DNA of 12,543 bases from an uncultured Rhodobiaceae bacterium (GTDB lineage Archaea; Thermoplasmatota; Poseidoniia; Poseidoniales; Poseidoniaceae), in the NCBI GenBank assembly GCA_937911445.1, contig CALDQY010000013.1, positions 1 through 12,543 of the forward strand, read 5' to 3'. Numbering within the stretch: position 1 is the first letter of the stretch; each line of letters begins with the position of its first letter. Positions 6,482 through 12,543 of this stretch are shown one piece after another. Made by a program: the position numbers and the translations under genes. The notes below the pieces were generated by a model. It did no database searches and was not told the origin of the DNA. It saw only the letters and a list, made by a program, of their open reading frames with translations.

Positions 6482-8563
6482 ATGGGCGACGCTGCAATTG
6501 GGGACGAACTGCCAAAAGAGCAGTACGACTCCGATACCAAGAGCGACCCATTGCTCAAGGAATTGAACAACATTCGCAGACGCCGAACCGATGGTGACAA
6601 GCGAAGCATGTTTGCCAAAAAGGAAAATCCAGTCCTCTTGATGGGTATTGCATACGGTATTCTGTACGGAGCGCTGATTTTGTCCATGTCCTCTGGTCTA
6701 TTGGGTCAATCCACATCGCTCGATCACTCAGCCTCAACGACGTTCCTCGATATCGGTGATGAGTGTGTTGAGATCGATGATGAACCATGGATTCTTATTT
6801 TCCCAAACGAAGACGATGAGCGGTTTTCACTGAATGCTTACAATCTTCCTGCCGGCGTAGCTGTCCTTGACTACAACATCGAAGAAAAAGATGCGACTGA
6901 AGTTTCCCCTGGGACGCAAGTCCAGCGTCTGCTCGATGATGAAGTCAATCGTGTGCATGCCAAAGCCGATTACGGGTTTCTTGAGGAAGGCGATTATGTT
7001 GTCACACTCTCTGTGAGGCTTTACAACAATTCGGACGATGCAAAGAATGAGACAAACGTCACAGAAGCCTTGTCAAAGTCGCTCGAGTTTGAACTTGAAA
7101 TTGGTACCAAGGGAGGCATCCTTCCATTCCTTGGAGGAGAAGAACACCGAGAAGTACGCATCACTGACTCAGGCGCTCGCTCTTGCTGGTCCATCCAAGA
7201 GTTGGGCAATTGGGGGTACATCCTCCTTGTCGCTGAACTCGGTGGCGGAAGAGAGACTGCTATGCTCGCTGGAGGTGCCGCTGGTATTCCTGCATGGTGG
7301 ATGGCGTTCAACTCGCTTTCATTGTCGGTCTTTTCTTTGTTGATTGCCTATCCAATCATGTACAAAGTCTACCATCAAGAAGCGGATGACATTCTTTCTC
7401 GAAACCACATCATTCGACTCGTTGATGACATCATCTCTCGATGCGAACGTCGGCTTGGTATTGAGGTCGATCACGATTTGGCCAAGGTGGAACCAAGAGA
7501 ACTGTCTGTGGACATCATGGTACCCTACAAGAACACTGAGAACACCTTGTCTGACAGCAAGAGCATTCGCGATGAGATCCTGAAAGAGGTCCTCGAAGAA
7601 TTCGCATTGTTCCGTGTCTTCAAGCCTGTTCAGTTAACCGTACGAGCGATTGGTACTGGCCAAGCCATTGATTTCGATTCAGGCGTAGGAGTTGGTGTTG
7701 GCGACCGGGATGATGAACTACCTCCCGAAAATTACACCTCGTTCTTCGAAGAGCTTCACTCACTTTCACGAATTGAGGATGAGGTCCGAGATTCACTTGA
7801 TCTGTACTTCGTTCGAGACAAAACGCTCGATTTGCAAAATGCCGTGATCACCAGCGATGACCGCATTGTGTTTGTTTCAATCATCTTCAAGCCAACGACT
7901 CGCCTTGCGTTCTTCCGGTTTAAGCGACAAGCCTCCGAAGTTGAGGACGAATTGAGGAAATACATCTCGGAGAGAAACCAAGACATTCTCACCTCACAAG
8001 AATTGATTGTCAAGGCACGTAATCAAGTATCGACTCTTGCGGATCGTTCAGGTGCAGGCCGTGTCGAGCGCAAGGACGACAAAGATGAGCGAATCGCTGC
8101 TGTTGCTCGACAAGATGGATTTGGTGGACGAATGTTGCAAACGAAACTGCTTGGTGACATTCTTTCAACGGTCGAGTACACGGCCAATGAGAAGCGCGAA
8201 ATGATTAACAAATGGGGATTCTGGGGGCTCATCGTCTTCGTATGGATCCCGTTCATGGCTTCTGGTGTTTTGGTCGGAGCCATGCTTGGCCTTCTGTCGC
8301 GTATGAAGTTCATGCGTGTGCTGATTGCAACGATGATCGGCGGATTCATCGCATCGATCACATGGGCCTACACTGCAGAAGGTATCATCAAAATCATGCA
8401 CAAATACAAGCTTGAAGCGGTCATTCCAATCATGATTATCGTCTTCGTCCTCGGTGCAATTCTTCACATTCGTTCGACCAAGATTCGTCGACAAACGGAG
8501 TTGTTTGAAGATACGCTCTTGGACAACTTCCACAACGATATCAAAGAAAAGTACGGTTCTTGA
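6482..8563 (+). CDS. Large multi-domain membrane protein, C-terminal DedA/small-multidrug-export-like region
   Basis: I do not recognise the 693-residue protein as a whole. The start is polar and basic (RRRR at 32-35). A first membrane helix lies at about 50-73. A soluble region at about 75-240 is acidic and rich in beta-strand-like sequence, with sites such as NETNVT, and probably faces outward. Hydrophobic stretches follow at about 242-252 (short) and 262-294. A large charged domain at about 297-575 contains a Gly-rich loop (GVGVGVGDRDDELPP, 401-415) and is probably cytoplasmic. Three more helices lie at about 579-603, 610-631 and 645-663, followed by a charged tail. The segment WGLIVFVWIPFMASGVLVGAMLGLLSRM resembles the 'putative small multidrug export' family (COG2426/PF06695), although the usual PLPGTG there reads FMASG. 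Transport is therefore only a hint. The mogA gene starts 9 bases after its stop. Confidence 0.85.
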   Translation: MGDAAIGDELPKEQYDSDTKSDPLLKELNNIRRRRTDGDKRSMFAKKENPVLLMGIAYGILYGALILSMSSGLLGQSTSLDHSASTTFLDIGDECVEIDDEPWILIFPNEDDERFSLNAYNLPAGVAVLDYNIEEKDATEVSPGTQVQRLLDDEVNRVHAKADYGFLEEGDYVVTLSVRLYNNSDDAKNETNVTEALSKSLEFELEIGTKGGILPFLGGEEHREVRITDSGARSCWSIQELGNWGYILLVAELGGGRETAMLAGGAAGIPAWWMAFNSLSLSVFSLLIAYPIMYKVYHQEADDILSRNHIIRLVDDIISRCERRLGIEVDHDLAKVEPRELSVDIMVPYKNTENTLSDSKSIRDEILKEVLEEFALFRVFKPVQLTVRAIGTGQAIDFDSGVGVGVGDRDDELPPENYTSFFEELHSLSRIEDEVRDSLDLYFVRDKTLDLQNAVITSDDRIVFVSIIFKPTTRLAFFRFKRQASEVEDELRKYISERNQDILTSQELIVKARNQVSTLADRSGAGRVERKDDKDERIAAVARQDGFGGRMLQTKLLGDILSTVEYTANEKREMINKWGFWGLIVFVWIPFMASGVLVGAMLGLLSRMKFMRVLIATMIGGFIASITWAYTAEGIIKIMHKYKLEAVIPIMIIVFVLGAILHIRSTKIRRQTELFEDTLLDNFHNDIKEKYGS

Positions 8564-8572
8564 GGCGTTTCT

Positions 8573-9157
8573 ATGGACGCATTTACCTCCATTGATGGTC
8601 ATTCGGATTCAGTAGGAGAGAGAGCGGTTATCGGTATTCTCGTTGCTTCGGATCGAGCATCTTCCAATGAATACCAAGATGAGGGCGGCCCGGCTATCCT
8701 CCAATTCCTGAACGAGGCGATTCAATCACCATTGGACGTTCATTATCGATGCATTCCTGATGCACAGGAACGTATTGAATCCACCATGATTGAACTCGCT
8801 GATGAGGTTGGCTGTCATGTCATCGTTACGACGGGAGGCACAGGGCCTGCAGAGCGCGATGTGACACCAGAGGCGACGGAGCGTGTTGTAGAGCGAATCA
8901 TGCCCGGATTTGGAGAACAGATGCGAGCCATATCGTTGCAGTACACACCCACTGCCATCTTGTCTCGACAAACCGCAGGGATTCGAGGTTCATGTCTTAT
9001 CTTTAATCTACCAGGACGACCCAAATCAATTCGAGAGACCATTGATGAGATCTGGAAAGCCGTTCCGTATTGTGTTGATTTGATAGGTGGCCCCTATATC
9101 GATTGCAACGATGAAGTGTGCAACGCTTTCCGTCCAAAAAACGCAAGGCGTCGATGA
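8573..9157 (+). CDS. mogA: Molybdopterin adenylyltransferase MogA
   Basis: The 194-residue protein matches E. coli MogA (195 residues) along its length. The enzyme adenylates molybdopterin before molybdenum insertion in cofactor synthesis. Visible motifs are ILVASDRASSNEYQDEGGPA (22-41), the nucleotide-binding TTGGTGPAERDVTPEAT (86-102), PGFGEQMRAISLQYTPTAILSRQTAGIRG (111-139), LIFNLPGRPKSI (142-153), PYCVDLIGGPYI (165-176) and a tail AFRPKNARRR (185-194) close to the end of MogA. It resembles MogA more than the shorter MoaB usual in archaea, which hints at gene transfer from bacteria. The first 17 residues are polar and not conserved. GAGG lies just ahead of the ATG. No other molybdenum cofactor gene is in the window; tight spacing to the membrane protein suggests cotranscription. 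Confidence 0.93.
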   Translation: MDAFTSIDGHSDSVGERAVIGILVASDRASSNEYQDEGGPAILQFLNEAIQSPLDVHYRCIPDAQERIESTMIELADEVGCHVIVTTGGTGPAERDVTPEATERVVERIMPGFGEQMRAISLQYTPTAILSRQTAGIRGSCLIFNLPGRPKSIRETIDEIWKAVPYCVDLIGGPYIDCNDEVCNAFRPKNARRR

Positions 9158-9199
9158 GAGCATTCATTGACTTGTTTCACAAGGCAGAACTGATTGAAG

Positions 9200-10600
9200 A
9201 TGTCCAACCTCCTGATTCAAAACGCTACGATGCTTTTGCCTGAAACAACCGTAGTAGGTGATTTACTCATCGAAAACGGAATTATTTCAGCCATTCAACC
9301 AGGAGGTGGCTTGGTTGCAAACGATGATGTACGCACCATTGACGCGACAGGGCTTCATCTCCTACCGGGCTTGATCGACCCACAAGTCCATTTTAGGGAC
9401 CCTGGACAACCTGAGAAAGAAGACCTCTACACTGGATCATGTGCCGCTGCTAGTGGAGGAATAACTTCCTTCCTCGACATGCCCAACAATGTACCTAGCC
9501 AAACAACGCTTCAATCAATGCACGAAAAAATTGCCACCGGGAATCGTCGATGTGTCACAAACTTTGGCTTCTTCATCGGTGCAACAGAATCGAACGTTGA
9601 TGAATTGAAGAAAGCTGTTGGAACGCCCGAATCGCCAATCGCCATTCCTGGAATCTGTGGAATCAAGATTTTCATGGGCTCATCAACGGGTGATTTACTG
9701 GTCAACGATTCCGATGCATTGCATGAGATTTTCACCAATACAGCGGGCCTCATTGCCGTTCACGCTGAAGATGAAACGCGTATGATTGAGCGAAAGAAGA
9801 TGATTGAAGGCCGAACCGATATGGCTGCTCATGCTGAATGGCGTGATGATGAGACGGCATTGATCGCTACAAAACGTGCAGTAGCCTATGCACAAGCAAC
9901 CGGTCATCGCTTGCACATTCTCCACCTGACATCCGGTATTGAGGCCGACTGGCTGAATGGCATCACATCGTTGCATGGAAACGGAGAAGATGCACACATC
10001 ACGACCGAAGTATTGCCACAGCATTTGACCTACGATGAGCGTGATGTGGAACGGCTTGGGACTCGATTGAAGATGAATCCCCCCATCCGTTACCAAACGG
10101 ATAAACAGACTCTTTGGAATCGACTCCATGATGGAACCATCGCATGCATCGCCACCGATCACGCTCCACACACGCTCGAAACCAAAGCAAAGGGATTCCC
10201 TTCTGCTCCAAGTGGAATGCCTGGTGTTGAAACATCACTTCCAGTCATGTTGACTCACGCATCAAGAGGCGCATGTACCATCGAACAAGTTGTCAAGTGG
10301 ATGTCATTCAACGTAGCAGAATGCTATGGTATGATTGGGAAAGGCCGTCTTGAGGAAGGATACGATGGCGACATTACCCTTGTCGATATGACAACAGAAC
10401 ACATGGTCGATGATGCGAACACATGGACTACTGTTGGTTGGAGTCCATTCCATGGCATGAAGCTCGTAGGATGGCCAACCCTTACCGTCGTTGCTGGCGT
10501 TCCAGTGTTTGAACGAAACGATGCAACAGGGCCGAAAGGTTCGATTCTGGTCGGAGAAGGTGAAACAGGCTCGCCTCTCATCATGACACCCTGGAATTAA
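9200..10600 (+). CDS. pyrC: Dihydroorotase (amidohydrolase family, Bacteroidetes-like type)
   Basis: The 466-residue amidohydrolase most likely closes carbamoyl-aspartate to dihydroorotate, the third step of UMP synthesis. ATG 9200 is preferred over the TTG at 9194. Motifs in order: LLPGLIDPQVHFRDPGQPEK (54-73), GGITSFLDMPNNVPSQTT (86-103), GIKIFMGSSTG (154-164; K156 is the likely carboxylated bridging Lys), VHAEDE (H188), LHILHLTSG (H242), RLGTRLKMNPPIR (285-297) and ATDHAPH (D320). The C-terminal GWSPFHG and DITLVD segments also fit. The first metal-ligand His of the usual HxH is Gln62 here, with H64 kept. From memory, the same DQVHFREPG variant occurs in Bacteroidetes dihydroorotases such as that of Porphyromonas gingivalis, and the K(I/L)F(M/L)GSSTG segment matches them too. 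The alternative is another cyclic amidohydrolase such as allantoinase or hydantoinase. It follows mogA by 42 bases. Confidence 0.88.
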   Translation: MSNLLIQNATMLLPETTVVGDLLIENGIISAIQPGGGLVANDDVRTIDATGLHLLPGLIDPQVHFRDPGQPEKEDLYTGSCAAASGGITSFLDMPNNVPSQTTLQSMHEKIATGNRRCVTNFGFFIGATESNVDELKKAVGTPESPIAIPGICGIKIFMGSSTGDLLVNDSDALHEIFTNTAGLIAVHAEDETRMIERKKMIEGRTDMAAHAEWRDDETALIATKRAVAYAQATGHRLHILHLTSGIEADWLNGITSLHGNGEDAHITTEVLPQHLTYDERDVERLGTRLKMNPPIRYQTDKQTLWNRLHDGTIACIATDHAPHTLETKAKGFPSAPSGMPGVETSLPVMLTHASRGACTIEQVVKWMSFNVAECYGMIGKGRLEEGYDGDITLVDMTTEHMVDDANTWTTVGWSPFHGMKLVGWPTLTVVAGVPVFERNDATGPKGSILVGEGETGSPLIMTPWN

Positions 10601-10612
10601 ACAAAATTGAGA

Positions 10613-10618
10613 TTTTTT
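10613..10618 (+). terminator. Poly-T terminator after dihydroorotase gene
   Basis: A run of six T follows the dihydroorotase stop by 12 bases, in an AT-rich stretch. Archaeal termination commonly uses such T tracts without a hairpin. It lies directly ahead of the next gene's likely TATA box, which fits a transcription boundary here. Confidence 0.45.
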
Positions 10619-10628
10619 GTAACCGTTG

Positions 10629-10636
10629 TTAAATAC
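10629..10636 (+). promoter_or_regulatory. TATA-like promoter of small membrane protein gene
   Basis: TTAAATAC is the clearest archaeal TATA-like element in the window. A start of transcription about 26 bases downstream of its centre falls near 10658-10660, only a few bases before ATG 10664, so the mRNA would be nearly leaderless. This placement rules against the upstream in-frame starts at 10607 and 10640. Confidence 0.5.
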
Positions 10637-10663
10637 TCGATGAAGAATTTCCAACTGGGAAAC

Positions 10664-10972
10664 ATGAGTAGCATGGAAGAACAACTAGGACAAGGATACC
10701 AACAAATGATGATCGGATTGATTATTTTCATCTCAGGTGCAATCTGGGGTGGAATGGTCGCAACAGATGGCATGGTCGCAGAAGACATCTATTGGCCAGC
10801 AGTGATGATGTTATCAGGAGCGATGATCACCTTACTAGGAACAACCTTTGGAACTGGACATGAGGATGATCGTAGCAATGACCTGAACGATGCGATCATG
10901 GAATTGACCGAGCGCATCAACAAGCTTGTTGGTTCATCAAGCTCGGATGATGCATCCGATGAATCAGAGTGA
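10664..10972 (+). CDS. Small two-helix membrane protein of unknown function
   Basis: The predicted 102-residue protein has no family I recognise. A short polar start (MSSMEEQLGQGYQQ) leads into a first hydrophobic helix at about 14-33 (ending GAIWGGMVATDGM) and, after an acidic turn (VAEDIYW), a second at about 44-64. The tail is charged: GHEDDRSND, an amphipathic helix with heptad-like spacing at about 74-90 (DLNDAIMELTERINKLVG), then an acidic Ser/Asp-rich end. This suggests a membrane hairpin with both ends in the cytoplasm and a short oligomerising helix, which is inference. The open frame extends up to 10607, but the TATA-like box at 10629-10636 favours ATG 10664; ATG 10673 is possible. 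The last 9 bases overlap the end of the convergent M32 carboxypeptidase gene. Confidence 0.75.
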   Translation: MSSMEEQLGQGYQQMMIGLIIFISGAIWGGMVATDGMVAEDIYWPAVMMLSGAMITLLGTTFGTGHEDDRSNDLNDAIMELTERINKLVGSSSSDDASDESE

Positions 10973-12460
10973 GTAAATCGCTCCGTACTTTTCCTCAACG
11001 TACCGTAGAAACGGTTCGCTCGAAGGAGGAGAACCTGTCGCCTCTTCGATCAAATCAGCTGGAAGAAGAGCACTTCCTCGCTTGTGAACTCGCTCTCGCA
11101 ACCATGAGAGCATCGGAGACCAATCGCCTGATGCAATTGAATCTTGAATCGAGCCGAGATCGTCGCTCATCGCTTCCAGTAATTGTGCAGCATACAGATT
11201 TCCAAGCGTGTAGGTTGGGAAGTAGCCAAAGGCAGCCATCGACCAGTGAATATCCTGCAAACATCCCAAGTCATCGGAGGGGACTGTGAGTCCAAACCAA
11301 TCAGAAATCATCGTATTCCAGAGTTCAGGAAGTTGCTCAAGCGGGTAGTTCTCGTTGAAGATTTTCTTTTCGATCTCGTACCGCAACATGACGTGAAGAT
11401 TGTACGTTACTTCATCGGCTTCAACGCGAATGAAGCCAGGCTCGACTGCGTTTGCAATGCGATTGAGCGTTGAAGAGTCCCATGATGGAGCATCAGGGAA
11501 CGATTCCTGGAATTCATCCATGACAACATTCCAGAATTCTGGTGTTCGACCAATTTGGTTCTCCCACAATCGAGATTGGGATTCGTGGACGCCAAGTGAA
11601 ACAGCATCACCACGTGGCGTAAATCGGTGATTTTCATCGAGTCCTTGCTCGTAGAGAGCATGTCCCGTTTCATGCATAACTGCATAGAGGCATGAGAATG
11701 GGTCGAGTTCATCGTAGCGAGTTGTAAAGCGCGTATCGCCTGGCCAAATTCCTGCAGAGAAGGGGTGCGTTGAAGCGTCCATTCGCCCTGCTGCAAAATC
11801 AAAGCCCATTCGTTCGCTGACTTTTGTGCAGAATGCTTCCTGCTTCTCCACAGGGAACGTCAGTCCTTCTGGCAATGTTGGGTCAGGGTTTGATTCCTTG
11901 GCCTCAAGAATTCGCTTGAGCAGTGGAACGAGTCGATTACGAAGACCTTCAAACAGTGGGTCGTAATCATCGACGGTCATGCCAGATTCGTATTCATCGA
12001 GAAGGGCGTCGTACGGTGTCTTCTCATATCCGTAAGCATCGATCTTCCTTCGTGTCAAATCGACAAGAGTCTGCAAATGTGGCAAAAAGGCGCTAAAATC
12101 AGCATCTTTTCGGGCTTTTTGCCACCCAACCAACGCTTCACTTCGAGCCTGTGCAAATTCTGAAACAAACTCTGCAGAGAGTTTGGTTGCCTTATCGTAA
12201 CGCTTCCTGAATTCTCGTACGTTGGCTTGCTCGCTCTCATCAAGGTCGTCTCGCTCTTCAAGCCGTCCAAGCAACTCGCCCATTTCAGAATCCGTAACTT
12301 TTTCATGAGCCAAAGCAGCAAGCCAGGCCATGATTTCACCTCGTGATTTGGCCCCTTTCTCTGGCATCAGGGTTTCTTGATCCCATCCAAGATGTCCTTG
12401 GATGCTTCCGATTCGATGGATGTCTTGTACACGGTTCAAGAAGGATGCTTTGTCGCTCAT
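10964..12460 (-). CDS. M32 family metallocarboxypeptidase (Taq/Pfu carboxypeptidase type)
   Basis: The 498-residue protein is a zinc carboxypeptidase that removes C-terminal residues from peptides, with the length normal for family M32. Signature motifs appear in order: STHPFSAG (230-237), DTRFTTRYDE (242-251), the zinc site HETGHALYEQG (263-273; H263, E264, H267), HESQSRLWEN (292-301, where E293 is the likely third zinc ligand), IRVEADEVTYNLHVMLRYEIEK (344-365), and GCLQDIHWSMAAFGYFPTY (399-417). No signal peptide is seen, so a cytoplasmic role in peptide turnover is likely. The start chosen is ATG 12460 (MSDKASFLNRVQDI). The open frame also has ATG 12487 and TTG 12490, adding MMKNRCCALD; with the likely TATA box at about 12514-12523 the longer, nearly leaderless form starting at 12487 cannot be excluded. 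Confidence 0.95.
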   Translation of the reverse strand: MSDKASFLNRVQDIHRIGSIQGHLGWDQETLMPEKGAKSRGEIMAWLAALAHEKVTDSEMGELLGRLEERDDLDESEQANVREFRKRYDKATKLSAEFVSEFAQARSEALVGWQKARKDADFSAFLPHLQTLVDLTRRKIDAYGYEKTPYDALLDEYESGMTVDDYDPLFEGLRNRLVPLLKRILEAKESNPDPTLPEGLTFPVEKQEAFCTKVSERMGFDFAAGRMDASTHPFSAGIWPGDTRFTTRYDELDPFSCLYAVMHETGHALYEQGLDENHRFTPRGDAVSLGVHESQSRLWENQIGRTPEFWNVVMDEFQESFPDAPSWDSSTLNRIANAVEPGFIRVEADEVTYNLHVMLRYEIEKKIFNENYPLEQLPELWNTMISDWFGLTVPSDDLGCLQDIHWSMAAFGYFPTYTLGNLYAAQLLEAMSDDLGSIQDSIASGDWSPMLSWLRERVHKRGSALLPADLIEEATGSPPSSEPFLRYVEEKYGAIYSL

Positions 12461-12513
12461 GTCCAGTGCACAACATCGGTTCTTCATCAAGACTCGTATC
12501 GTTCTCTTTGCTT

Positions 12514-12523
12514 GATTTTAGCC
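12514..12523 (-). promoter_or_regulatory. Possible TATA box for M32 carboxypeptidase
   Basis: Read on the minus strand, GGCTAAAATC gives a TATA-like core about 27 bases before 12490. Transcription would begin near 12490, leaving either a 30-base leader to ATG 12460 or an almost leaderless mRNA starting at ATG 12487. The remaining 20 bases to the window end show no recognisable gene. Confidence 0.4.
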
Positions 12524-12543
12524 ACACATTCAATATGGAGGAG

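Noticed and set aside
8165..8602. 145-residue minus-strand open frame over the end of the membrane protein gene
   Set aside because: It is antisense to the three C-terminal membrane helices and has no recognisable domain.
9695..10171. 158-residue minus-strand open frame inside the dihydroorotase gene
   Set aside because: It is antisense to conserved amidohydrolase motifs, with a Cys/His-rich mix typical of antisense readings and no start signal.
1..12543. CRISPR array, toxin-antitoxin pair, defence or biosynthetic gene cluster
   Set aside because: No spaced direct repeats were seen and no gene resembles such systems; the genes are mostly housekeeping or general metabolism.

Overview
The window most likely comes from an archaeon. 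The best direct evidence is the NFACT/RqcH protein (2037-4202), whose C-terminal domain has the archaeal/eukaryotic signature (GGRDAKGND, then DMYLHADIHGAPS) rather than the shorter bacterial form. AT-rich TATA-like boxes about 26 bases ahead of likely transcription starts fit this. Several other genes look bacterial: RNase PH, MogA and a Bacteroidetes-like dihydroorotase. An archaeal core mixed with many bacterial-type metabolic genes, moderate base composition and short gaps suggests a marine planktonic euryarchaeon such as Marine Group II (Poseidoniales). That placement is inference and was not checked by any search.

Layout. Bases 1-4202 hold a tightly packed plus-strand run: the 3' part of a NUDIX plus metallo-beta-lactamase fusion hydrolase (cut by the window edge), a VAT1-like NAD(P)H:quinone oxidoreductase that starts on the base after the previous stop, and the ribosome-quality-control factor NFACT/RqcH. 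A minus-strand acetyl-CoA acetyltransferase (4209-5399) converges on this run. About 90 bases of divergent spacer follow, then a second plus-strand run: RNase PH, tRNA-Phe(GAA) with encoded CCA, a 693-residue membrane protein of unknown function, MogA, dihydroorotase, and a 102-residue two-helix membrane protein with its own likely promoter. The last gene, a minus-strand M32 carboxypeptidase, overlaps the end of the small membrane protein by 9 bases.

Functional picture. Most genes are housekeeping: RNA 3'-end processing (RNase PH), translation rescue (RqcH), pyrimidine synthesis (dihydroorotase), molybdenum cofactor synthesis (MogA), thiolytic acyl-CoA metabolism, peptide breakdown (M32) and redox or detoxification enzymes. 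I see no mobile element, CRISPR array, defence locus or biosynthetic cluster. The parts most worth a second look are the large multi-domain membrane protein, the bacterial-type RNase PH with a roughly 40-residue insert in a genome that appears archaeal, the NUDIX-MBL fusion, and the dihydroorotase with Gln at a normal metal-ligand His. No stretch over 300 bases lacks a gene.
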